From Bacteroidota bacterium (GTDB lineage: Bacteria; Bacteroidota; Rhodothermia; Rhodothermales; Bin80), in the NCBI GenBank assembly GCA_026708685.1, contig JAPOUL010000057.1, forward strand, positions 1-64,000: 64,000 nucleotides of DNA. Reading direction: 5' to 3'. How positions within the stretch are numbered: position 1 is the stretch's first letter; each line of letters starts with the position of its first letter. The notes under the pieces are model-generated. The model ran no database searches and was not told where the DNA came from. It was given only the letters and a program-made list of their open reading frames with translations. This document shows positions 9,309 to 16,835 of the stretch, piece after piece. The position numbers and the translations under genes were made by a program.

Positions 9309-9545
9309 ATGGCACGAAAAGATCAATTGACCGGAAAAGGTCCCATGTCAGGCAATCATGTCTCACATGCTCATAACAAGACGCGACGGCGTTTTGGAGT
9401 CAACTTGCAGACCAAGCGGTTCTATCTTCCAGAACAAAAACGTTGGGTCAAATTACGGGTTTCTGCGAATACCATTAAGACCATCAACAAGAAAGGAGTG
9501 GAGGAGGTATTACGTGAAGCGCGTAAGCAAGGTGTATCTGTATAA
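9309..9545 (+). CDS. rpmB: 50S ribosomal protein L28
   Basis: This 78-aa protein matches bacterial L28 in length and motifs: GKGPMSGNHVSHAHNKTRR near the N-terminus and WVKLRVSANTIKTINKKG later. L28 is a component of the large ribosomal subunit. It begins a tight cluster with rpmG and a DUF4295 gene, an order common in Bacteroidota. Confidence 0.97.
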   Translation: MARKDQLTGKGPMSGNHVSHAHNKTRRRFGVNLQTKRFYLPEQKRWVKLRVSANTIKTINKKGVEEVLREARKQGVSV

Positions 9546-9563
9546 CCTTTAACCTATCATCCC

Positions 9564-9737
9564 ATGGCACGTAAAGGAAAAGATGTGCGACATAATGTGA
9601 TTCTTGAATGCACGGAAGCACCGGGCACTAGCCGATATTCTACCGTGAAGAATCGTCGCAATACCGCTGGCAGGCTTGAGTTGAAAAAATATAACTCAAC
9701 GCTTCGTAAACACACTCTTCACAGAGAAATCAAATAA
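9564..9737 (+). CDS. rpmG: 50S ribosomal protein L33
   Basis: This 57-aa ORF starts [18 protein letters not shown] and contains [12 protein letters not shown] and [20 protein letters not shown], the full L33 pattern. It has a single cysteine, so it is the zinc-free form without the paired CxxC motifs. It lies 18 nt after rpmB and 1 nt before the next start codon. Confidence 0.96.
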   Translation: MARKGKDVRHNVILECTEAPGTSRYSTVKNRRNTAGRLELKKYNSTLRKHTLHREIK

Positions 9738-9738
9738 C

Positions 9739-9906
9739 ATGGCCAAGAAACAATCGTTTGGAGATAAAGTGCTTAAGCGCCGCCAAGAGAGAAAAATCAT
9801 GGCGAAGTTGATTGTTGCGGAAAAAAAGCCGAATGGACAGTTTCGGTTCAAGGAGAAAATGGTTCCGCAACAGGATGTTGCAGCTGAGCTGAAAGCTTTG
9901 ACATAA
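9739..9906 (+). CDS. DUF4295 family small basic protein
   Basis: This 55-aa lysine-rich protein (MAKKQSFGDKVLKRRQERK at the start, then PNGQFRFKEKMVPQQDV) matches the DUF4295 family, small proteins found next to rpmG in Bacteroidota and thought to be ribosome-associated. The function is not established. The start codon follows the rpmG stop by one base, so the two are translationally linked. This gene is one of the better lineage markers in the window. Confidence 0.85.
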   Translation: MAKKQSFGDKVLKRRQERKIMAKLIVAEKKPNGQFRFKEKMVPQQDVAAELKALT

Positions 9907-9917
9907 ACAAGTCCCAT

Positions 9918-9991
9918 CGGGGCGTAGCTCAGCCCGGTAGAGCACTGCGTTTGGGACGCAGAAGTCGTCGGTTCAAATCCGGCCGCCCCGA
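9918..9991 (+). tRNA. tRNA-Pro (UGG)
   Basis: The cloverleaf is complete: acceptor stem CGGGGCG/CGCCCCG, anticodon stem CTGCG/CGCAG with loop TTTGGGA (anticodon TGG), and T arm with GTTCAAATC. CCA is not encoded. It lies 11 nt after the DUF4295 gene. Confidence 0.95.
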
Positions 9992-10020
9992 CACCTCATT
10001 GACGGTTCTTTTACATACAT

Positions 10021-10291
10021 GCGCCCGTAGCTCAACTGGATAGAGCAGCGGACTTCTGCAACAAGTGGGCCGCTATCTGGAAACGGATAGCGTGTAAGTG
10101 GTCAAATTCGGGGAAGCCTTCGGAACATGAGTTTACGGTAATCCCGAGCCAAGCCCTTCGGGGAAGGTGTAGAGACTAAACGGCCACCCCTTCCTTCATT
10201 TGAAGAAGGTGAAGAGATAGTCCAGGGAGTCGGGAAACTGGCACAAACCTGAATCCGCAGGCTGCAGGTTCGACTCCTGCCGGGCGTGCCA
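10021..10291 (+). tRNA. tRNA-Arg (UCU) interrupted by a group I intron
   Basis: The exons 10021-10057 and 10252-10291 join to a normal tRNA: acceptor GCGCCCG/CGGGCGT, D arm GCTC/GAGC, anticodon stem GCGGA/TCCGC with loop CTTCTAA (anticodon TCT, Arg), and T arm GCAGG/CCTGC. GCCA is encoded at the 3' end. A 194-nt insert follows the third anticodon base. It has group I intron core elements and ends in G. Without splicing the anticodon loop is destroyed, so the tRNA depends on intron removal. Confidence 0.93.
10058..10251 (+). mobile_element. Group I intron in tRNA-Arg, no ORF
   Basis: The intron contains all four conserved core segments in order: P (AAATTCGGGGAAG, 10104-10116), Q (TAATCCCGAGCCAAG, 10139-10153), R (GTGTAGAGACTAAACGGCC, 10167-10185) and S (AAGAGATAGTCC, 10212-10223). 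It follows a U at the 5' splice site and ends with the expected terminal G. At 194 nt it is in the size range of the smallest bacterial group I introns and has no room for a homing endonuclease. Self-splicing is expected but not shown by sequence alone. Confidence 0.92.
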
Positions 10292-10292
10292 A

Positions 10293-10363
10293 GGTGACGT
10301 GGCCGAGTGGCTAGGCAGAGGCCTGCAAAGCCTTGTACGGCGGTTCGAATCCGTCCGTCACCT
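10293..10363 (+). tRNA. tRNA-Cys (GCA)
   Basis: The acceptor stem is GGTGACG/CGTCACC, the anticodon stem GAGGC/GCCTT with loop CTGCAAA (anticodon GCA), and the T arm carries GGTTCGAATCC. CCA is not encoded. It starts one base after tRNA-Arg and ends two bases before the convergent dnaB stop codon. Confidence 0.93.
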
Positions 10364-10365
10364 CC

Positions 10366-12558
10366 TTAAATCGGTGATGAATCTTCATCATCAGAATCAA
10401 AGTATTCCTCCCGTGTAAGGTTCTCAAAACGTGCAAAATCTTTTCTGAAGAGAAGCTGGATATTTCCAGTTGGACCATTGCGATGCTTTCCGATGATGAT
10501 TTCCGCCTTCCCTTCCGTGGGTTGCCTATCCTTGTCTTCCGTAATTCCATAGTACTCTGGACGGTAGATAAATGCAACTACATCCGCGTCCTGTTCAATC
10601 GCACCACTTTCACGCAAGTCAGCTAATTGAGGGCGTCGATCTTTTCGATCCTCCGCATTTCTGTTGAGCTGACTCAATGCAATCACGGGAATATCCAGCT
10701 CCTTGGCAAGCTCCTTGAGGGATCGCGAGATGTTGGCAATTTCCTGCTCTCGGTTATCTTTGCTACGTCCCTGCATCAATTGAAGGTAATCTACCAGAAC
10801 AAGTCCGATCTGATGTTCAGACTTTAACCTACGGCATTTAGCACGGAGCTCCATGACCCCAAGTCCAGCAGAATCATCAATAAAAATTTGTGAGTGAAAA
10901 AATCTGTCGGCCGCCTTGACCACCTCCGAAAAATCATTATCATTCATCGTTCCGCTTCGTGCTTTCTGTGCATTGACTCTAGCTTCCGACATAATCATGC
11001 GTTGTGCCAATTGGCGCGAACTCATCTCTAAAGAGAAAATGGCGGTTGGAATCGGGTTGTCACGATCCATTGAAGCATTTCTTGCACAGTCAAGGGCAAA
11101 AGCTGTATTGTGGACGCATACATCAGAGGCAACAAAATTGTGTGTTTCATCAACCGTTAGATCGTAGACAGGCCGATCCCCCATGCATTCAATGTTAACA
11201 ATGTCATCAAAAAGGATATGATGAGGATGTCCGCATGTCTGATCAACTCTGATATGTGGAGTAACAGACCATCCAGTAGACCGCTCACGAAGTTGGCAGA
11301 GTATTCCGAGTCGTAGGCCGAGATGTGCGATTTGCTGGGCTAAATGGGCAGAGGAAACCACGATGGATGACGTTTCGCTTGGAAAGAGTTCAAAAAAGAA
11401 GAGGTCAAGACATTCCTTTTGGAGCGTAAATGCCCATTGAGGGAGCACTTGGATTCCTCGTGCTTTGATCGCCGTACCCCGAGTGGTAGGCATAGACCAT
11501 GTCACTTTGCGAGTATTGCGGATCGTATTGGCGAGTTGTTGAAGATCAAAATCGGGAACAGTGTGGGTGCCGAATACGGGTAACTCACGCGGTACAGCAA
11601 TGGACTGACCCAAGGAGAGTTCTCCCAAAGGCTGCCAGCCCTGATGGGTCAGAAACGGATGTGACAAAGTGGTGCTCACGCTTCGGCCTAACCGAGTCGT
11701 GACACGATATACGGGCTTGATTCCGTCATAGAGATATGCTGAGGGTTGTGTGATCGAAAAGCGTCGGTCTTCTGCAAGCGTTAGGATATGAGCGTTTCTG
11801 TGCTGATAGAGGTCAGAAATACGGATAAGTTGACCGTCAGACTGCAAGATCGGTGTATCGGCATCCACACATTTTCCCATAGAGGGTCGACCAGCGATGA
11901 TAATCAGGTCAGAATTCTGCCATCCCCCTGTAAGTTTGTCAAGGTCGTAGAAACCACTGGTGATACCAGAGAGCAGACGATCACGGTGGCTAATCGTTTG
12001 TAAATGCGAGATCGTTTCCTGAAGGATATCTTTGAGCATTTGGGTTGAACGACGAACTTGACTGTGAGAGATCTTAAAAAGATCGCTTTCTGCTTCATCA
12101 AGAAGATCAAAAGCATCCGTTGATGGATCATAGGCTTCAGTGATGCGCTTGGACATAGAGCCAATCACTTTGCGGAGCAGAGATTTTTCAATGATGATGC
12201 GTGCATGACGCTCCGTGTTCGCGGATGTTGATATTCGATCCGTCAACTCTGCTAGATAAGGGATTCCTCCGATCATTTCTAGCTGTTTCTGAGATCGCAA
12301 TCTCTCAGAAACAGTAATCAGATCTGTCGGCTGGTTTTTGTTAGAGAGATCCAGAAGGGCCTCATAAATTGCTGTATGCTTTGGAAGATAGAATGCATCA
12401 GCAGGCAAAATGGAGCTAGCAATACTTACAGACTTAGGATCCATCAGCATGGATCCTAGAACATACTGCTCCACATCAATCGCCTGAGGAGGAACTCTAC
12501 CCGATGAATCCTGCAACTGATGAACCTGAACGGATGATGAATGTCGAAATGCCTCCAT
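10366..12558 (-). CDS. dnaB: Replicative DNA helicase DnaB containing an intein
   Basis: The 730-aa precursor consists of a DnaB of about 475 aa interrupted by a 255-aa intein. The N-terminal domain (residues about 20-170) has the typical PPQAIDVEQYVLGSML start. The RecA-like helicase domain begins with SGFYDLDKLTGG and RPSMGK. The intein sits inside Walker A after GK, and the helicase resumes at TAFALDCARNA with LVLVDYLQLM (Walker B region), SQLNR and SGAIEQDADVV. DnaB unwinds DNA at the replication fork as a hexamer and cannot bind ATP until the intein is spliced out. The gene is convergent with the tRNA cluster and lies 22 nt downstream of the udg-like gene on the same strand. Confidence 0.95.
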   Translation of the reverse strand: MEAFRHSSSVQVHQLQDSSGRVPPQAIDVEQYVLGSMLMDPKSVSIASSILPADAFYLPKHTAIYEALLDLSNKNQPTDLITVSERLRSQKQLEMIGGIPYLAELTDRISTSANTERHARIIIEKSLLRKVIGSMSKRITEAYDPSTDAFDLLDEAESDLFKISHSQVRRSTQMLKDILQETISHLQTISHRDRLLSGITSGFYDLDKLTGGWQNSDLIIIAGRPSMGKCVDADTPILQSDGQLIRISDLYQHRNAHILTLAEDRRFSITQPSAYLYDGIKPVYRVTTRLGRSVSTTLSHPFLTHQGWQPLGELSLGQSIAVPRELPVFGTHTVPDFDLQQLANTIRNTRKVTWSMPTTRGTAIKARGIQVLPQWAFTLQKECLDLFFFELFPSETSSIVVSSAHLAQQIAHLGLRLGILCQLRERSTGWSVTPHIRVDQTCGHPHHILFDDIVNIECMGDRPVYDLTVDETHNFVASDVCVHNTAFALDCARNASMDRDNPIPTAIFSLEMSSRQLAQRMIMSEARVNAQKARSGTMNDNDFSEVVKAADRFFHSQIFIDDSAGLGVMELRAKCRRLKSEHQIGLVLVDYLQLMQGRSKDNREQEIANISRSLKELAKELDIPVIALSQLNRNAEDRKDRRPQLADLRESGAIEQDADVVAFIYRPEYYGITEDKDRQPTEGKAEIIIGKHRNGPTGNIQLLFRKDFARFENLTREEYFDSDDEDSSPI
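11107..11871 (-). mobile_element. DnaB intein at the Walker A site
   Basis: The intein spans residues 230-484 of the DnaB precursor. It starts with Cys (CVDADTPILQSDG, block A), has a block B-like segment (VSTTLSHPFLTHQGW), and ends with block F/G (VYDLTVDETHNFVAS, then VCVHN). The first residue after it is Thr, completing GK-T of Walker A. At 255 aa it is longer than a minimal splicing domain but too short for a full LAGLIDADG endonuclease, and I see no such motif, so the homing domain is likely degenerate. Confidence 0.93.
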
Positions 12559-12580
12559 CTATATGAGTGTAATGAATCCT

Positions 12581-13273
12581 CTATTTAGTTTGATAAAGAT
12601 AACGTAATTGTTTTAAATCTTCCCATGTAGGCCTTTTCCATGTTGCATTACGTAAAAGTGCCGCCGGGTGGTAGGTGACCAATAATGTAGCCCCGTAGAA
12701 AGAATGTGTGTGCTGTCGAAGCTTGGTGAGCGAATCATGGGAGCCCAAAAGGGTTTGGCTGGCCACGAGCCCAAGACACAAGATGAACCTCGGGTCAACG
12801 AGAGACATCTGTCGATAGAGGATAGGAAGATGTGCAGAGATTTCGTCAGGATTCGGATTACGATTCTTGGGTGGACGCGACTTTAGCGTATTCGCGATAT
12901 AAATATCCTGACGTGAAAGATCTATCGCGGCCAGCATTTTATCCAATAATTGTCCGGCACGGCCGACAAAAGGTTTTCCAGTGCGATCCTCCTCAGCCCC
13001 TGGTGCTTCTCCAACCAACATGATATCTGCGGAGGGATTCCCCTCTCCAAAAACAGCATTTGTGCGATCTTCATCAATCGGAGTAAGAACCGTTGAAGAG
13101 ACATAATCTCTCAGCTCATTCAGAGAATTCAACCCGTGAACAGGATGAGCGGGATCCACGATCTCCATGATCTTCTGCGTGAAGGATTTGGGAGGATCTA
13201 ACGGTACGATTGGTCCATGCATACGGATCTGATCGGAAAGAAAATTTTGGAGACTGCGAAGGGCCTCATTCAT
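12581..13273 (-). CDS. Family 4-like uracil-DNA glycosylase lacking Fe-S cysteines
   Basis: The 230-aa protein has the family 4 UDG motifs: GEAPG (88-92) with the GRAGQLL segment (105-110), and HPAALLR (202-208). These glycosylases remove uracil from DNA. Typical members bind a 4Fe-4S cluster through four cysteines. Here the aligned positions are Thr61, Thr64, Ser132 (KSRPP instead of KCRPP) and His148, and the whole protein has one cysteine (Cys166). The cluster is therefore absent while the active-site motifs are kept. It lies directly upstream of dnaB on the same strand, so the two may be cotranscribed. Confidence 0.85.
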   Translation of the reverse strand: MNEALRSLQNFLSDQIRMHGPIVPLDPPKSFTQKIMEIVDPAHPVHGLNSLNELRDYVSSTVLTPIDEDRTNAVFGEGNPSADIMLVGEAPGAEEDRTGKPFVGRAGQLLDKMLAAIDLSRQDIYIANTLKSRPPKNRNPNPDEISAHLPILYRQMSLVDPRFILCLGLVASQTLLGSHDSLTKLRQHTHSFYGATLLVTYHPAALLRNATWKRPTWEDLKQLRYLYQTK

Positions 13274-13507
13274 GGATTAGATAGATAAAACGGGAAGGAT
13301 TTCCCTAGGTGTAAAGATCCTAACAGCAGAACTCTATCATGATCACCAGTCTTTTCAAAGACGATAGCGGAGAACATCGTCAACAAAATGCACCCACAAT
13401 CAGATGGTGTTAAGAAAAGTAAATGTTAGATGGTCAGGATAACAAGAATATACTACCAAACCATTGAACTCACACCTCACAACATAAATTGCAACCAAAT
13501 TCACAAA

Positions 13508-13538
13508 TTATGCACAAGAGATTCATATTTTATTCACA
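13508..13538 (+). promoter_or_regulatory. Pair of consensus DnaA boxes outside oriC
   Basis: TTATGCACA at 13508-13516 and TTATTCACA at 13530-13538 both match the TTATNCACA DnaA box exactly and lie in the same orientation with 13 nt between them. They sit between the 3' end of coaBC and the udg-like gene, about 8.7 kb from the probable oriC. They could bind DnaA to regulate udg/dnaB or titrate DnaA. Chance occurrence is not excluded. Confidence 0.45.
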
Positions 13539-14747
13539 GTGAACCAGGATGTGATCCAATAACGCAGATGCTACTTCCTGTTTTGGCATCGTTTCCATGG
13601 GATAGCATGCACCGTCTTTGGAAATCAAGGTCACCCGATTAGTCTCCGTACCAAATCCAGCCCCCTCGTCGTGCAAGTCATTGAGGACAATCCAGTCCAG
13701 ATTCTTTTGCTCAAGCTTTTTCTGGGCATGTTCCAGTCCATTACCAGTTTCCATGGCAAAGCCGACCAAGAGTTGATCATCGCTACGTAGTTGCCCAAGT
13801 TGGGCGAGGATATCCGTGGTTTTCTGGAGATGCACGACGATCTCATCTTTCTGTTTTTTGAGTTTCAGTGCATGCGTCTTCACAGGGGTATAGTCAGCCA
13901 CTGCGGCAGCCATAAAAATATAGTCTGCGTCTTTATGTGACAGTACGGACTGAAGCATCTCGGCACTGGTGGTGACATTGACGCGATCAACGCCCACTGG
14001 AGTAGAGAGCAGTGTCGGACCGGCGATGAGGGTGACCTGTGCTCCGCGGTGTGCAAGTTCCTGTGCAAGTGCAAATCCCATGGTTCCAGTTGAAGGATTG
14101 GTCAATACTCGTACAGGATCAATGGGCTCTTGAGTAGGACCAGCCGTCACAAGAGCCCGTTTCCCATCTAGGGTCTTCTTTAGATGCATAGAAACATGTT
14201 CTACGATGGTTTCTACATTGGGTAGGCGACCCATGCCAACCATGCCGCTGGCCAGTTCTCCATGCTCAGGTGGCAGGATATGATATCCCAGTTCGGCAAG
14301 ACGTTCAATATTTGAGACAACAGCTGGATGCAGATACATATCATGATCCATCGCCGGGCAAACCAGCACAGGGCATCGGGCTGCCAAAGCGGTTGCTGTC
14401 AGCATGTTATCCGAAAAACCGGATGCCAGTTTTGCCAATGTCTGAGCTGTTGTTGGTGCAATCAGAAAGAGGTCAGCCCAATGGCCTAAGGTGATATGTT
14501 TTGTCCAAGCCTTTGTATCACCTGATTCAAAAAGATCATTCAGAACGCTTTGCCCCGAAAGGGTAGCCAGTGTAATTTCTGGAATAAACTTTGTCGCGTA
14601 ATCGGTCATTAAGACCTGTACTTCCGCCCCTGCCTTTTTCAATTGACGAACCAAGTCAGCCGCCTTGTAGGCTGCAATACTTCCAGTGACACCTAGGAGT
14701 ATCCGTTTACCGCGTAATGTGGTAACAGGTGATGACTCACTCATCAT
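13530..14747 (-). CDS. coaBC: Bifunctional CoaBC (PPC synthetase/decarboxylase)
   Basis: This 405-aa enzyme performs two steps of coenzyme A synthesis: joining cysteine to 4'-phosphopantothenate (CoaB, C-terminal half) and decarboxylating the product (CoaC, N-terminal flavoprotein half). Visible motifs are GVTGSIAAYKAADL, the HITLGHWADLFLIAPTTA histidine region, CPAMDHDMYLHP, ASGMVGMGRLPN, and in CoaB VTAGPTQEPIDPVR and NPSTGTMGFALA. The E. coli Asn of PAMN and Cys of ACG are Asp and Ser here; I recall the same form in Bacteroidota enzymes. The start overlaps the end of gmk by 11 nt. Confidence 0.95.
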   Translation of the reverse strand: MMSESSPVTTLRGKRILLGVTGSIAAYKAADLVRQLKKAGAEVQVLMTDYATKFIPEITLATLSGQSVLNDLFESGDTKAWTKHITLGHWADLFLIAPTTAQTLAKLASGFSDNMLTATALAARCPVLVCPAMDHDMYLHPAVVSNIERLAELGYHILPPEHGELASGMVGMGRLPNVETIVEHVSMHLKKTLDGKRALVTAGPTQEPIDPVRVLTNPSTGTMGFALAQELAHRGAQVTLIAGPTLLSTPVGVDRVNVTTSAEMLQSVLSHKDADYIFMAAAVADYTPVKTHALKLKKQKDEIVVHLQKTTDILAQLGQLRSDDQLLVGFAMETGNGLEHAQKKLEQKNLDWIVLNDLHDEGAGFGTETNRVTLISKDGACYPMETMPKQEVASALLDHILVHCE

Positions 14748-15303
14748 TCAGGTGCGTTTTGATGAGGGAGATCGTCTGCTGAGCAGCTGTTTCAAGAGAG
14801 TCATTGATGACCACAGCATCAAACTGATCAGAATACGTAAGTTCAAGCTCTGCACGCTTCAGTCGCTGGTTGAGTGTATCGGTGGATTCCGTTCCCCGCT
14901 GAATCAGCCGGCGCTCTAGCTCCTCTATGGAAGGTGGAGCAATAAAAACAAAAAAACCTCCATAATGCATACGTACATTGGCAGCGCCTTTGACATCAAG
15001 ATCAAGAAGGACAGGGGTGGTAGTGTCCATCAACTCCGACAGAGGAGTTCCGTAGAAACAATTGGGGTAAACCTCTTCGTATTCCAGTAATGCATCCTCG
15101 GCAATGAGACGCTTGAATTCCGGTGTGGAAACGAAATAATACTCTCGACCGTGACGTTCGTAGGATCTTGGGGGGCGTGTCGTGACAGAAACCGACAGCC
15201 TCATGGACGAAAATTCGTCAAGAACTCGTTTGGCAATCGTAGATTTTCCAGCACCACTGGGAGCGGTCACGCCAATGAGTTTGTATTGATTCAAGATCGT
15301 CAT
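14737..15303 (-). CDS. gmk: Guanylate kinase
   Basis: This 188-aa enzyme phosphorylates GMP to GDP with ATP. Visible features are the P-loop APSGAGKST (residues about 14-22), the GMP-binding TTRPPRSYERHGREYYFVS, EYEEVYPNCFYGTP, and the LLDLDVKGAANVR Walker B-like strand. The length is typical. It lies upstream of coaBC with an 11-nt overlap, as in many bacterial gmk-coaBC clusters, although no rpoZ gene lies between them. Confidence 0.96.
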   Translation of the reverse strand: MTILNQYKLIGVTAPSGAGKSTIAKRVLDEFSSMRLSVSVTTRPPRSYERHGREYYFVSTPEFKRLIAEDALLEYEEVYPNCFYGTPLSELMDTTTPVLLDLDVKGAANVRMHYGGFFVFIAPPSIEELERRLIQRGTESTDTLNQRLKRAELELTYSDQFDAVVINDSLETAAQQTISLIKTHLNDE

Positions 15304-15398
15304 GCTATTGGTTCAGATGGAAAGTGGAAGAGCAATATGCATAGGGAACCATCATCCAAAGGTGACGCATCCAATCTGATGATGAAAGACAACAACTG

Positions 15399-15486
15399 CG
15401 GAGAGGGAGGGATTCGAACCCCCGGTACCCGGTTAGGGCACACTCGCTTTCCAGGCGAGCCCGTTCGACCGCTCCGGCACCTCTCC
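15399..15486 (-). tRNA. tRNA-Ser (GGA)
   Basis: On the minus strand the gene has acceptor stem GGAGAGG/CCTCTCC, anticodon stem CTCGC/GCGAG with loop CTGGAAA (anticodon GGA), a long serine-type variable arm, and T-arm GGGTTCGAATCCC. CCA is not encoded. It lies between gmk and frr. Confidence 0.95.
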
Positions 15487-15489
15487 GTG

Positions 15490-16059
15490 TTACACTTCCA
15501 TGATGTCCGCTTCTTTCTGACGTAGGGTTTTATCAATGGATTCTACAAAACGATCGGTTTCCTTTTGGAGCAAATCTTCGGCATGATATCGCATGTCTTC
15601 CGAAAGATTTTCTTCCTCCTGCGTAGACTTGAGTTCAAATTTTGTTGCACGACGAATATTGCGGATGGATATTTTTGTCTGTTCACCCACATGACGAACA
15701 TGTTTGCAGAGTTCAACCCTTCGCTCTTCAGTCAGAGGAGGAATGGGTACCCTGACGATCGTGCCATCATTGGATGGATTCAGCCCTATATTTGCAGACA
15801 GAATTGCTTTTTCAATGGCAGAGATGGATGATTTGTCCCATGGGGTAACAACAACCAAGTCTGGCTGAGGTGCACTGACAGTGGCGAGTTGATTTAATGG
15901 AGAAACACTGCCATAAAACTCTACACGCACATTTTCCAGCATCGCTGGCGAGGATCGCCCAGCACGAATGGAGAGCAGCTCCTTGTTCAAATGTTGCAAA
16001 GAGCGGTCCATCTGATCGGTGCTGTCGGACAGGATGAGTTGAAAAAGTTCGTCAAGCAT
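15490..16059 (-). CDS. frr: Ribosome recycling factor
   Basis: RRF releases ribosomes from mRNA after termination together with EF-G. The sequence has LNKELLSIRAGRSSPAML, VVTPWDKSSISAIEKAI, NDGTIVRVPIPPLTEERR and the C-terminal helical arm. I start at the ATG at 16059, giving 189 aa and MLDELFQLI, because the nine extra residues from an upstream ATG at 16086 (MGLGTFFFK) overlap the pyrH stop and are unlike RRF. It is downstream of pyrH, the normal order tsf-pyrH-frr. Confidence 0.95.
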   Translation of the reverse strand: MLDELFQLILSDSTDQMDRSLQHLNKELLSIRAGRSSPAMLENVRVEFYGSVSPLNQLATVSAPQPDLVVVTPWDKSSISAIEKAILSANIGLNPSNDGTIVRVPIPPLTEERRVELCKHVRHVGEQTKISIRNIRRATKFELKSTQEEENLSEDMRYHAEDLLQKETDRFVESIDKTLRQKEADIMEV

Positions 16060-16076
16060 CTTGAAAAAGAAAGTGC

Positions 16077-16817
16077 CTAGTCCCAATGTACGGTAGATCC
16101 AACATTTTCTCCAAAGATAATTCTTTGCAGGTTGCCCCGTGTATTCATGTTGAAAACGACAATGGGCATCTTTGACTCCTCACAGAGTGTAAAGGCCGTC
16201 TTGTCCATGACCCGAAGTCCTCTCTGAATCACTTCTGCCCCCGTGATGTCTGAATAAAGTTCGGCCTGCTGGGTGATTTCAGGATCTGCCGAGTAGATCC
16301 CGTCCACGCGCGTTGCTTTCAGCAGCACCTCGGCATCAATTTCCAGAGCACGCAGAGCTGCAGCGGTATCGGTCGTAAAATACGGATTTCCCGTTCCCGC
16401 TCCAAAAATAACCACTCGGCCCTTTTCTAGATGCCGGATAGCACGACGACGAATGAAGGGCTCTGCAATTTCTGCCATCTTAATACTTGAAAGGAGTCTT
16501 GTTTTCAACTCAAGTTGCTCCAGAGCGTCCTGCAGGGCCATCGCATTGATCATGGTTGCCAGCATACCCATATAATCACCGTGAGCACGTGTCATCCCAT
16601 GCGTGGTTGTTTGTACACCACGAAAAATATTTCCACCCCCGATGACAATAGCTAGTTCAATCCCTTGATCAACGACCGTCTTGAGATCGCCGGCCCAAGC
16701 TGTCAGAACCTGAGCATCAATCCCATAGGACTGATCTCCAAGGAGTGATTCTCCGCTCAGTTTGACCAGAACTCGTTTATAGACTGGACGTTTGGCTTGA
16801 TCGGGTTGCAGGGGCAT
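16077..16817 (-). CDS. pyrH: UMP kinase
   Basis: This 246-aa enzyme of the amino acid kinase fold phosphorylates UMP to UDP in pyrimidine synthesis. Visible motifs are [14 protein letters not shown] at the N-terminus, [27 protein letters not shown] and the C-terminal [14 protein letters not shown]. It lies 18 nt downstream of tsf, matching the widely conserved rpsB-tsf-pyrH-frr cluster. Confidence 0.97.
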   Translation of the reverse strand: MPLQPDQAKRPVYKRVLVKLSGESLLGDQSYGIDAQVLTAWAGDLKTVVDQGIELAIVIGGGNIFRGVQTTTHGMTRAHGDYMGMLATMINAMALQDALEQLELKTRLLSSIKMAEIAEPFIRRRAIRHLEKGRVVIFGAGTGNPYFTTDTAAALRALEIDAEVLLKATRVDGIYSADPEITQQAELYSDITGAEVIQRGLRVMDKTAFTLCEESKMPIVVFNMNTRGNLQRIIFGENVGSTVHWD

Positions 16818-16835
16818 GGACGAAGAGCAGACAGG

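Noticed and set aside
13530-14747. CoaBC with Asp and Ser replacing the E. coli catalytic Asn and Cys as a novelty
   Set aside because: I recall the PAMD and ASG forms as common in Bacteroidota CoaBC, so this looks lineage-typical.
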